This document shows, in pieces, positions 1 through 5,616 of a stretch of 10,535 nucleotides of DNA (the stretch's first letter is position 1; the number at the start of each line of letters is the position of its first letter). The translations under genes were made by a program, and so were the position numbers. Source of the DNA: Patescibacteria group bacterium (GTDB taxonomy: Bacteria > Patescibacteriota > UBA1384 > JAHJRZ01); the NCBI GenBank assembly GCA_018830605.1, contig JAHJRZ010000023.1, positions 1 through 10,535 on the forward strand. The letters run 5' to 3'. A model generated the notes under the pieces. The model saw nothing but the letters and a program-made list of their open reading frames with translations, made no database searches and had not been told where the DNA came from.

Positions 1-723
1 TTTCCCGGTGTGAGTTAGTTCTTTTTGCAGGGGAGTAAAAGCTTCTTTAATTCCCTGTGATTCGCGGGCAATTTTACCAAATTCCGTCTCCATTCCAGTC
101 TTGACGACCACTGCTTTGCCATCTCCTGAAGCGATCGATGTCCCCATAAAAACCATATTATCTATATCGCTTACGACTCGATCTTCTTCAATATCATCAG
201 CCTTTTTGTTCTGCGCCGAGGATTCACCGGTCAGGGCAAAATCATTAGTCTTCAACTCATAAGCTTCAATCAGCCGCGCGTCAGCGCCAATCGAGTCTCC
301 CGCTTCAAGCGCCATAATATCTCCCGGCACCAACTCCCAAGTCAAAACTTTGTGCATTTTACCCGCGCGAATTACTTTAGAGAAAGAAGGCAAATGTTTT
401 TTAAAAGCAGCGAGAATCCTTTCTGCTTTGAATTCTTGAGTGAAACCGATAATAGCGTTAATAAAGACAATAGAAAAAATAATAATTCCATCTCTTGGTT
501 CAGAAATAAAAAAAGTCAAAACGCCTGCGACGATAAGGATAATCGCCAAAAGGTCTTTAAATTGAGCAAAAAATTTGAATATTAGCGGCGTCTTTTTAAT
601 CTGGCGCAATCGATTAAAACCATATTTATCTAGACGAAAAGCCGCCTCTCGCGCCGAAAGTCCCTCTGGGTCTGCCTCAAGTTCGCGAAATAGCTCTTCA
701 ATCGACTTCTGATAATCCTGCAT
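1..723 (-). CDS. Cation-transporting P-type ATPase (P2 type), N-terminal part, runs off the window
   Basis: The first 241 codons of a P-type ATPase, open to the left edge. The protein starts with a cation-ATPase N-terminal domain (about residues 5-45, with LSAREAAFRLDKYGFNRL), followed by two membrane segments (about 55-73 and 78-95). The actuator domain follows, with VPGDI (132-136), the dephosphorylation loop TGES (165-168) and NMVFMGTS (189-196). This layout is that of P2 pumps (Ca2+, Na+/K+ or Mg2+ types) and not of heavy-metal P1B pumps, because there is no HMA domain and the N-terminal domain is of the P2 kind. The DKTGT site and the ion-binding membrane segments lie outside the window, so the ion cannot be named. 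The start is fixed by AAGGAGGG just upstream. It is the last gene seen of the minus-strand operon, 24 bases after the deacetylase stop. Confidence 0.93.
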   Translation of the reverse strand, partial: MQDYQKSIEELFRELEADPEGLSAREAAFRLDKYGFNRLRQIKKTPLIFKFFAQFKDLLAIILIVAGVLTFFISEPRDGIIIFSIVFINAIIGFTQEFKAERILAAFKKHLPSFSKVIRAGKMHKVLTWELVPGDIMALEAGDSIGADARLIEAYELKTNDFALTGESSAQNKKADDIEEDRVVSDIDNMVFMGTSIASGDGKAVVVKTGMETEFGKIARESQGIKEAFTPLQKELTHTGK

Positions 724-725
724 AT

Positions 726-733
726 CCCTCCTT
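726..733 (-). promoter_or_regulatory. Strong Shine-Dalgarno site of the P2-type ATPase
   Basis: On the minus strand AAGGAGGG ends two bases before the ATG at 723. This is one of the few full-strength Shine-Dalgarno sites in the window and it decides the start of the partial ATPase gene. Confidence 0.8.
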
Positions 734-747
734 GGCTCTATTCTATC

Positions 748-1575
748 TTATTTGAAGATCGATTTGAAGCCAAAGAGAGTCTCGGCATTCTGGATTCTAA
801 TTCTTTTGAGCTCAAAAATATTTATTTTTGAATTTTTTGTGCCGGATTCAGTCGTTACCGCACCAAGGTAACCCGCATCCTTAACTAAAGATAAAGTTGA
901 ATCATTATACTTACCTGCTGGATAGCAAAAAAAATTAACCTGAATTCCAAGCCTATCCTGCAAAATTTTTCTGCTATCAAAAATTTCAGCTTTAGCCGCA
1001 GCACTTGAGACGACCAAATCAAGATGGGTAAGCGAGTGCGAGCCGATCTCCCAGCCTTCGTTTTTTAATAATGCCAAATCATCAAAGCTTAAATAACCGG
1101 GCTTGCCGACATTATCAACAATAACAAAGACCACCCCCCGAAAACCGTATTCTTTAAGAACCGGCAGAGCATTATCAACCACGTCTTTGTAGCCGTCATC
1201 AAAAGTAAGGACGACCTTTTTGCCCGATGTATCATTGAACAACTCCGAGAGGGTGATGGTCTGGTAATTCTCTTGGAATAAATACTCTGCTTCTGCCTTA
1301 AATATCGCTGGAGAAAGAGATAAATTGTCAGGAGCGTCTTGGATATGATGATACATTAAAATTGGGTCGGTAGATTCGCTTTTAGTCGCCACGCCCAGAG
1401 TTTTAGGTTCCGGCAAATACCCTTGAAGAGAGGGTTGGGGAGTTTCGGATGTTGATGGAGCAGGGGACTCTGAAAAAGAACGTTCGTGGATTAATATTAT
1501 GATAAAAGTTACTCCCACCGCCAAAAGGCCGGAGAAAATCAAAAGACCAATTTTAAACCATTTTATCTGCCACAT
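748..1575 (-). CDS. Membrane-anchored polysaccharide deacetylase (NodB domain, CE4)
   Basis: A 275-residue protein with an N-terminal membrane anchor (about residues 8-29), a Ser/Pro/Thr-rich linker (about 33-60) and an extracytoplasmic NodB-type catalytic domain. Visible family motifs are LMYHHI (73-78), TFDDGY (124-129, catalytic Asp and metal-binding Asp), HSLTH (180-184, the two metal-binding His), the substrate-groove motif YPAGKYN (218-224) and a late ELKRIRI segment (255-261). Enzymes of this family remove N- or O-acetyl groups from peptidoglycan, chitin-like or other surface polysaccharides using a divalent metal. The true substrate cannot be read from the sequence. The gene follows the ZIP transporter by 11 bases with no clear Shine-Dalgarno, which suggests translation coupled to the upstream gene. 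Family assignment is firm; substrate is open. Confidence 0.93.
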   Translation of the reverse strand: MWQIKWFKIGLLIFSGLLAVGVTFIIILIHERSFSESPAPSTSETPQPSLQGYLPEPKTLGVATKSESTDPILMYHHIQDAPDNLSLSPAIFKAEAEYLFQENYQTITLSELFNDTSGKKVVLTFDDGYKDVVDNALPVLKEYGFRGVVFVIVDNVGKPGYLSFDDLALLKNEGWEIGSHSLTHLDLVVSSAAAKAEIFDSRKILQDRLGIQVNFFCYPAGKYNDSTLSLVKDAGYLGAVTTESGTKNSKINIFELKRIRIQNAETLFGFKSIFK

Positions 1576-1586
1576 ATCTTTGATTA

Positions 1587-2327
1587 TTAAAATCGAGAGA
1601 GAATAAAAGCGATTAAAAATCCTAAAACCGTCAAAATGCCGATTAAAAATCCGCCTCCCTCAAAGGCCTCGGGCATCATCGTGTCAGCGAGCATGGCCAA
1701 AATTGCGCCGGCGGCAAACGCCTCAATAATGCCAATAGTGTTGGAGTTGATATCATTTAAAAATACAAACGATAAAACAGCAATTGCAGCCAAAATCAAG
1801 GCGATAATCGTCCACATTAAATAAATATTTCTTTTTGAAAAGCCTTCTTTTTTTAGGCCGTTAATCGAAGATATGCCTTCGGGAAAATTAGAAAGAACAA
1901 TCGCCACCAACATTAATAATCCCCGTCCCTGGCCATTAAAAAGAGCAATGCCAAGAGCAATCGTCTCGGGAATTCCGTCTAAAACTGCTCCCATGAAAAT
2001 CGCCGTGCCATTCGGCTCTTTGGGATTTTCAAAGATTGTCTTTCTTTTATGCCTCCTGCCGCCCTGGCGATGAATAAAATAATCGCCCAGAATAAAGACA
2101 ACCCCTCCCCCTAAAAATCCTAAGATTACCGCGTCAAATCCGCCATGATTAAATGCTTCTTCCATTAGTCCAAAGGTGAGAGCGCAGATCAAAACCCCGG
2201 AGCCAAAGGCCATAAAGCCGGCAATTGTTTTTTGTTTTAAATTAAAACCCGTGCCGACGAAAGCGCCAAATAAAAGCGAAAAACCCGAAATTAAACCATA
2301 CAATATTATCTGAAACATAGGAATCAT
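1587..2327 (-). CDS. ZIP-family divalent metal transporter, variant metal site
   Basis: A 246-residue, very hydrophobic protein with about eight membrane segments and a basic cytoplasmic loop (about residues 87-108, HRQGGRRHKRK). The two ZIP signature helices are recognisable as LDGIPETIALG (116-126) and LSNFPEGISS (145-154), with MPEAFEGGG (218-226) in a later helix. Known ZIP proteins such as ZupT have HNxPEG in both signature helices and move Zn2+, Fe2+ or Mn2+ into the cytoplasm. Here the histidines are replaced by Asp117 and Ser146, while the Pro-Glu pairs remain. The start overlaps the preceding stop as ATGA, so translation is probably coupled; a second ATG three codons later is possible. 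The family is clear; the metal is uncertain. Confidence 0.88.
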   Translation of the reverse strand: MIPMFQIILYGLISGFSLLFGAFVGTGFNLKQKTIAGFMAFGSGVLICALTFGLMEEAFNHGGFDAVILGFLGGGVVFILGDYFIHRQGGRRHKRKTIFENPKEPNGTAIFMGAVLDGIPETIALGIALFNGQGRGLLMLVAIVLSNFPEGISSINGLKKEGFSKRNIYLMWTIIALILAAIAVLSFVFLNDINSNTIGIIEAFAAGAILAMLADTMMPEAFEGGGFLIGILTVLGFLIAFILSRF

Positions 2328-2527
2328 TTAATATCTCTTGGGCAGATCTCGGTCGGCATAGGCGCTTTGGGTTGGCCGTGTTTAATCCATTTTCCGTCCT
2401 GGCAGATCCAGGTATCTTCAGACCCTAAAAAACGAATAATAATAAAAATCAAGACCATGGCCCCAATCAGACCAATAACCATCATCTTGCGTTTACGCTC
2501 ACTTGCTTTTTGAATTTTAGCTAACAT
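2324..2527 (-). CDS. Small single-span membrane protein with a WICQDGKWIKHG tail
   Basis: A 67-residue protein: a short basic N-terminus (KASERKRK), one membrane helix (about residues 15-34) and a 33-residue tail with two cysteines (Cys42 and Cys62) in TWICQDGKWIKHG and PMPTEICP. From memory, similar W-x-C-x-x-G-x-W-x-x-H-G tails recur as hypothetical proteins in Patescibacteria; I cannot name a function. If the tail is outside the cell the two cysteines could form a disulfide. The gene overlaps the end of rsmH by 7 bases and the start of the ZIP gene by 4, so it is firmly embedded in the operon. It occupies the place where many bacteria have ftsL after rsmH. It has the size of a short FtsL anchor but lacks the leucine-zipper coiled coil, so I do not call it FtsL. 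Confidence 0.75.
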   Translation of the reverse strand: MLAKIQKASERKRKMMVIGLIGAMVLIFIIIRFLGSEDTWICQDGKWIKHGQPKAPMPTEICPRDIK

Positions 2528-3438
2528 ATCTTCTCTACCACCCTCATTTTAGCACTCTCGGAACGCGGATTCAATCTAATTTCTCCTTGGGACGGCTGAA
2601 GCGGCTTTTTAAATAAGATTTCGACTTTATCTTCATTCTTTATTTGACGAAAAAAATGCTTGACGATCCGATCTTCTAAAGAATGGAAAGAAATAATGAC
2701 TAATCTCCCGCCAGCTTTTAATCTATCAACCGCCTGCGGTAAAACTTCTTGCAGTGATTTGAGTTCTTGATTGACCTCCATCCTGATGGCACGAAAAATT
2801 TTACTGGCATAATGTCCGTGGCGAGAAAAACGATATTTGGGCGGCGTGGCCCCCCTGATTATATCCAAAAGATTATTTGTCGTTTTTATCGGCTTCTCTT
2901 GACGACGATTTACTACTGCTCTGGCGATTTGTCGAGCATACGGCTCCTCTCCCAACTCAAAAAAAATTCTCTTCAGCTTTTCTTCGCTGTAATCATTGAC
3001 GACATCTTGCGCTGACAATTTTTGTCTTCGATCCATCCGCATATCAAGCTTGATATCTTTATCCGTCTTAAAACTAAATCCCCGGCTCGGGTCATCAAGC
3101 TGGTAACTCGAAACCCCTAAATCAAGAAGTATGCCGTCAACTTTTTTGATTTTTAGTTGGTTAAGGATTGAATCCAGATCCCTAAAGTTATTATGAACAA
3201 ATATCACCCGATCGCCGAATTTTTTTAATCGCTTCTTGGCAAAATTAATCGCCTCAATATCCTGATCAATGCCGACAATCTTTATTTTGGATTTTGGATT
3301 TTGGATTTTGGATTTCCGCAACACAGTTGCGGCATGTCCTCCGCCGCCCAAGGTTGCATCAACATAAATACCGTCTGGCTTGACTGCCAAAAATTCAATT
3401 GATTCTTTAACCATCGCTGGAATATGTTTAAATTTCAT
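2521..3438 (-). CDS. rsmH: 16S rRNA (cytosine(1402)-N4)-methyltransferase RsmH
   Basis: A 305-residue protein of normal RsmH length. It methylates N4 of C1402 in the ribosomal P site using S-adenosylmethionine. The N-terminus HIPAMVKESIEFL, the SAM loop DATLGGGGHA (27-36), the acidic GIDQD (56-60), LLDLGVSSYQLDDPSRGFSF in the middle and the late ISFHSLEDRIVK with a C-terminal NPRSESAKMRV segment are all classic family motifs. The odd part is residues 42-53 (KSKIQNPKSKIK), just after the SAM loop. They are encoded by four tandem ATTTTGG heptamers on the plus strand and lengthen a loop that is usually short and variable. The start overlaps the RNHCP stop as ATGA. No mraZ, ftsL or ftsI lies beside it, unlike the standard division cluster. 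Confidence 0.97.
   Translation of the reverse strand: MKFKHIPAMVKESIEFLAVKPDGIYVDATLGGGGHAATVLRKSKIQNPKSKIKIVGIDQDIEAINFAKKRLKKFGDRVIFVHNNFRDLDSILNQLKIKKVDGILLDLGVSSYQLDDPSRGFSFKTDKDIKLDMRMDRRQKLSAQDVVNDYSEEKLKRIFFELGEEPYARQIARAVVNRRQEKPIKTTNNLLDIIRGATPPKYRFSRHGHYASKIFRAIRMEVNQELKSLQEVLPQAVDRLKAGGRLVIISFHSLEDRIVKHFFRQIKNEDKVEILFKKPLQPSQGEIRLNPRSESAKMRVVEKIC
3284..3315 (-). repeat. Heptamer tandem repeat inside rsmH (4 x ATTTTGG on the plus strand)
   Basis: Four perfect tandem heptamers plus a partial fifth unit lie inside the rsmH reading frame. On the gene strand the unit is AAATCCA. Seven codons span three units, so a pure array in frame gives the seven-residue period KSKIQNP. The same repeat type occurs at 4381-4420, 4801-4833 and 8083-8110. 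Confidence 0.9.
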
Positions 3439-3746
3439 ATCTTCAAATTATTATTAGAAATTTTAATGATCTTCTCGAAATTATCATTTTTAGAAGCTTT
3501 ATTTTTTTTCTTTGCGCCGCAATTTATACATTGATGCAAAATTATATATTCTTCGCCTTTCTTTTCTACGCCAATTGGTTTCATTGGACTGCCACATTTA
3601 TTTTCTCTATCTCCAGGAACATTTAAATCAACATGCTGCGAATATAAACAATTCGGGCAATGATTGGTGTAGCCGGAACCTTTTACTTCATAACCGCAAT
3701 TAAGACATTTAAAATCTTCTTTTTTTCGAATAAAATTTTTGCGCAT
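3435..3746 (-). CDS. RNHCP-domain zinc-ribbon protein
   Basis: A 103-residue protein from the ATG at 3746. An upstream TTG would add 13 residues but falls inside a palindrome and is less likely. It carries the RNHCP-domain pattern: FKCLNCG (12-18), TNHCPNCLYSQHVD (27-40, the namesake RNHCP segment with T in place of R), PGDR (44-47), Cys51, and HQCINCG (71-77). The seven or so cysteines in CxxC pairs should bind zinc. The domain is known from many bacteria but has no established biochemical role that I can cite; nucleic-acid or ribosome-related binding is only a guess from the zinc ribbons and from rsmH next door. The stop overlaps the rsmH start as ATGA, and this is the first gene of the minus-strand operon. 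Confidence 0.88.
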   Translation of the reverse strand: MRKNFIRKKEDFKCLNCGYEVKGSGYTNHCPNCLYSQHVDLNVPGDRENKCGSPMKPIGVEKKGEEYIILHQCINCGAKKKNKASKNDNFEKIIKISNNNLKI

Positions 3747-3772
3747 AATTAACCTAAGACTAATACAGATAT

Positions 3773-3827
3773 CCCGATTCAGCAATGCTGAATCGGGGAT
3801 CCACGATTTGAACCAACTTCAACATCG
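3773..3827. repeat. Two consecutive hairpins in the divergent spacer
   Basis: Positions 3773-3784 (CCCGATTCAGCA) and 3786-3797 (TGCTGAATCGGG) are perfect 12-bp inverted arms separated by one base, so this is nearly a full palindrome. It is followed by a second dyad: CGATTTGAA at 3804-3812 pairs with 3818-3827 with one bulged base around a CCAAC loop. No T-run follows on either side, so a terminator is unlikely. Transcripts of the RNHCP-rsmH operon that start upstream would carry both as a leader. A dispersed palindromic repeat element is the main alternative. Confidence 0.75.
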
Positions 3828-3831
3828 GGGT

Positions 3832-3859
3832 TTGTTTTTGCCAAGATTTGCGTTATTAT
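3832..3859 (+). promoter_or_regulatory. Possible promoter of the CPVC membrane-protein gene
   Basis: TTGTTT at 3832-3837 and TATTAT at 3854-3859 are 16 bases apart and lie directly before the ATG at 3869. The transcript would have a very short leader, consistent with the lack of a good Shine-Dalgarno site. The match is moderate in an AT-rich background. Confidence 0.35.
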
Positions 3860-3868
3860 ATTAAAGAC

Positions 3869-4378
3869 ATGAAAAAGATTTTAATTGCGCTGGGTTTAAT
3901 CATTGCGGTTTTTTTCTCTGCGGTTAAGGTTTACGCCGTGTGCCCTGTTTGCACCGTGGCAGTTGCGGCTGGGGTCGGATTGGCGCGCTGGCTTAAAATT
4001 GACGATACTATCACCGGACTTTGGATCGGCGGCTTAACCGTCTCCCTGATTATGTGGACGAATAGTTATCTCTCAAAAAAGAAAATAAACTTTTTCGGCA
4101 GAAAAATAATAGTCTTTCTTGTTTATTACGCTCTAATCGTCTTGCCTCTTTATTTTACCAATATTATGGGACATCCCTTAAATAAAATTTGGGGAGTTGA
4201 TAAATTGGCGTTGGGAATAATTATCGGAAGCATTCTTTTCTATGTTGGGGCTAGTTGGTACCATTATCTTAAGATGAAAAATAATGGCCATGCCTACTTT
4301 CCTTTCCAAAAAGTAGTGATGCCGATCGGCCCATTAATAATTATGAGCACAATATTCTATTTCTTGACCAAGAAATAG
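3869..4378 (+). CDS. Small polytopic membrane protein with CPVC after the signal peptide
   Basis: A 169-residue protein from the ATG at 3869; a TTG at 3848 is in frame but would place a polar stretch before the signal sequence. An N-terminal signal or first membrane helix (about residues 4-23, ending VYA) is followed at once by VCPVCTVAVAAGVGLARWLKI, with Cys25 and Cys28. Then come three or four more hydrophobic helices (about 48-66, 79-99, 113-135, 148-166). Histidines 102, 132 and 141 lie near helix ends. I do not recognise a named family. The exposed CxxC at the start of the mature part, and a copper-efflux operon about 1.5 kb downstream, suggest metal or thiol chemistry at the outer face of the membrane; this is inference. 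Followed by the IVP cassette. Confidence 0.85.
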   Translation: MKKILIALGLIIAVFFSAVKVYAVCPVCTVAVAAGVGLARWLKIDDTITGLWIGGLTVSLIMWTNSYLSKKKINFFGRKIIVFLVYYALIVLPLYFTNIMGHPLNKIWGVDKLALGIIIGSILFYVGASWYHYLKMKNNGHAYFPFQKVVMPIGPLIIMSTIFYFLTKK

Positions 4379-4380
4379 AA

Positions 4381-4420
4381 AAATCCAAAATCCCAAATCA
4401 AAAGTTCAAATGAAATCCCA
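4381..4420 (+). repeat. Left heptamer-repeat block of the IVP cassette
   Basis: Degenerate 7-base units (AAATCCA, AAATCCC, AAATCAA, AAGTTCA, AATGAAA) run from just after the preceding stop codon into the start of the four-helix-bundle gene. The block includes TTCAAATGAA at 4405-4414, which reappears inverted at 4799-4808. Confidence 0.75.
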
Positions 4421-4775
4421 ACCCATAAAAACTAAAAAACGAATATTCGATCTGGAAGAAAGAACGGCTAAATTCGGTGAAAATATAATAGAATTTGTGC
4501 AAACCCTTGAGAAAAAACCGGTAAATTATTCTTTGACCAGCCAATTGACAAGGTCAGCTACAAGTATCGGAGCTAATTATTTAGAAGCAGATGCTGCTGA
4601 ATCAAAAAAGGACTTTAAACATAAAATCTCTCTTTGCCGTAAAGAAGCTAAAGAATCAAGACATTGGCTAAGAATGATGGCAAAAGCAAATCAAGGCAAA
4701 AAAGAAATTTGTCGAGAGTTATGGCAAGAAGCGCAGGAACTGGTCTTGATTTTTTCTGCCATTCTGAAAAAATGA
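4410..4775 (+). CDS. Four helix bundle protein (S23 / 23S rRNA intervening-sequence protein family)
   Basis: A 121-residue, mostly helical protein with the family hallmarks IFDLEERTAKFGENIIEF (12-29), SLTSQLTRSATSIGANYLEA (41-60) and KEAKESRHWLRMM (78-90). The family was first seen encoded in 23S rRNA intervening sequences, is related in fold to Avd of diversity-generating retroelements, and occurs widely as solitary genes of unknown function; it forms pentameric four-helix bundles. The start codon lies inside the left repeat block, with no Shine-Dalgarno site before it. The gene sits between two inverted heptamer-repeat blocks and separates two other genes. Together this looks like a small cassette that entered the operon. 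Function is unknown; an RNA-binding role is plausible from the family history. Confidence 0.92.
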   Translation: MKSQPIKTKKRIFDLEERTAKFGENIIEFVQTLEKKPVNYSLTSQLTRSATSIGANYLEADAAESKKDFKHKISLCRKEAKESRHWLRMMAKANQGKKEICRELWQEAQELVLIFSAILKK

Positions 4776-4798
4776 TTATGTCATTGAGTTATTAAATA

Positions 4799-4833
4799 TT
4801 CATTTGAAATTGGGATTTTGAACTTGGGATTTG
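4799..4833 (-). repeat. Right heptamer-repeat block of the IVP cassette, inverted
   Basis: On the minus strand the block reads as degenerate 7-base units of the same kind as the left block (AAATCCC, AAGTTCA, AAATCCC, AATTTCA) and ends in TTCAAATGAA (plus-strand 4799-4808), a perfect 10-bp inverted match to 4405-4414. The two blocks point toward each other across the four-helix-bundle gene. Confidence 0.75.
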
Positions 4834-4845
4834 TTAATCACTATT

Positions 4846-5379
4846 ATGGAAAAAGATGTTGAGAAAAAATTAGATGAGATTCTCGAGCACGCAAAAAAGA
4901 TGAAAAAAGAAGAAAAGCTTGATCTATCTTCTGATGAGGATTTATCAATCGCGGTGATGAATCTGGTTTCAATTGAAGAGCACTTCTTTTTCACGGGCGC
5001 GAAAACGGGGAATAAAAAATATTTTGATATGATTTTGGAAGTGCGTGAGATGCGCAAGCAACTTCTGAAAAAACTTTTAAAAAATACCGAGGGGGAAATG
5101 TGGTGCATTTCCAAGCATCTGCTCGCCGCTTCAATGAGATTAATGGAAGTGGGTACTAAACAGCTGAGCGCCGGCAATAAAGAAGAGGCTTATGAGCTTT
5201 TTGAAAAAGCCTACAATATTTATGCTCTGTTCTGGGGATTAAATCTGAATGTGGTTGATACTTCAGACATAAAAGAAATTGATGAAAACGCCATCAATAA
5301 GCATGACCAAGAGAAAAAGGGCTTTATGGGCAAATTGGGGGTGCTGGTAAAAAAGGTAATCGATTGTTGTATTGAGTAA
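4846..5379 (+). CDS. Conserved-looking soluble protein of unknown function upstream of csoR
   Basis: A 177-residue protein from ATG 4846; a TTG at 4831 lies in the repeat block and is less likely. It has no signal peptide. The N-terminus is highly charged and helical (about 1-30). The middle contains LVSIEEHFFFTGAKTGNKKYFD (40-61), EVREMRKQLLKKLL (65-78) and GEMWCISKHLLAASMRLMEVGTK (83-105). The Glu44-Glu45-His46 and Cys87-x3-His91 groups could bind metal. A helical hairpin (109-135, NKEEAYELFEKAYNIYALFW) resembles a single TPR-like pair. The C-terminus ends in CCIE. From memory, similar proteins recur in Patescibacteria as hypothetical proteins; I know no function. No Shine-Dalgarno site is visible. 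It ends 11 bases before the csoR promoter, so association with copper control is possible but not shown. Confidence 0.82.
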   Translation: MEKDVEKKLDEILEHAKKMKKEEKLDLSSDEDLSIAVMNLVSIEEHFFFTGAKTGNKKYFDMILEVREMRKQLLKKLLKNTEGEMWCISKHLLAASMRLMEVGTKQLSAGNKEEAYELFEKAYNIYALFWGLNLNVVDTSDIKEIDENAINKHDQEKKGFMGKLGVLVKKVIDCCIE

Positions 5380-5390
5380 ATAACTCACTC

Positions 5391-5418
5391 TTGACATTAA
5401 AATTAAATGCTTTAATAT
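5391..5418 (+). promoter_or_regulatory. Sigma70-type promoter of the csoR-copA operon
   Basis: A consensus -35 box TTGACA (5391-5396) and a -10 box TAATAT (5413-5418) are 16 bases apart, right after the stop of the upstream gene. Transcription should start near 5425, inside the inverted repeat listed next. It is the best promoter in the window. Confidence 0.8.
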
Positions 5419-5423
5419 TAGTG

Positions 5424-5446
5424 TACCTATACCTCTGGTGTAGGTA
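5424..5446 (+). promoter_or_regulatory. Probable CsoR operator (inverted repeat over the transcription start)
   Basis: TACCTATACC (5424-5433), a TCT spacer, and GGTGTAGGTA (5437-5446) form a 10-bp inverted repeat with one mismatch. The TACC...GGTA core with a pyrimidine-rich centre is of the kind bound by CsoR/DUF156 repressors in other bacteria. It lies 5 bases after the -10 box of the promoter and upstream of csoR itself, so apo-CsoR binding would block transcription and Cu(I) would relieve it. The assignment rests on position, symmetry and the csoR gene; no binding data. Confidence 0.7.
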
Positions 5447-5493
5447 GTTTATTACTACTGGCATAAAATCTGATTTAGCTACAAGATATATGC

Positions 5494-5591
5494 CAGCCCG
5501 TAGCGACCCCGCCTTTGGCGGGGGAGCGGAGGAGTAACAAGCTTGCCGAGGCGTCAGGCCGAGGATAGCACCGACTTCAGTCGGGGCTAGC
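5494..5591 (+). repeat. GC-rich palindromic leader between operator and csoR
   Basis: A markedly GC-rich stretch within AT-rich DNA. Hairpin one is CCCCGCC-TTT-GGCGGGG (5507-5523). A direct repeat GCCGAGG occurs twice around 5544-5564. Hairpin two is TAGC/GCTA plus CCGAC-TTCA-GTCGG (5566-5589). No open reading frame of note and no T-run. It would lie in the 5' untranslated RNA of the csoR operon. It may be a dispersed palindromic repeat or a structured leader; I do not recognise a riboswitch class. Confidence 0.65.
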
Positions 5592-5616
5592 TTATTAAAT
5601 ATTTAATTATAATCAT

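Noticed and set aside
3746..3830. tRNA-like T-loop (GGTTCAAATC on the minus strand) next to paired hairpins
   Set aside because: No acceptor, D or anticodon arms can be built around it; the pairing is explained by the two local dyads.
4800..5177. Minus-strand 125-residue frame opposite the gene at 4846
   Set aside because: Ser/Phe-rich shadow of a Lys/Glu-rich helical gene; no ribosome site and no recognisable motif.
5374..5390. Short dyad at the end of the 177-residue gene as a terminator
   Set aside because: Only four base pairs of AT-containing stem and no T-run; too weak to call.
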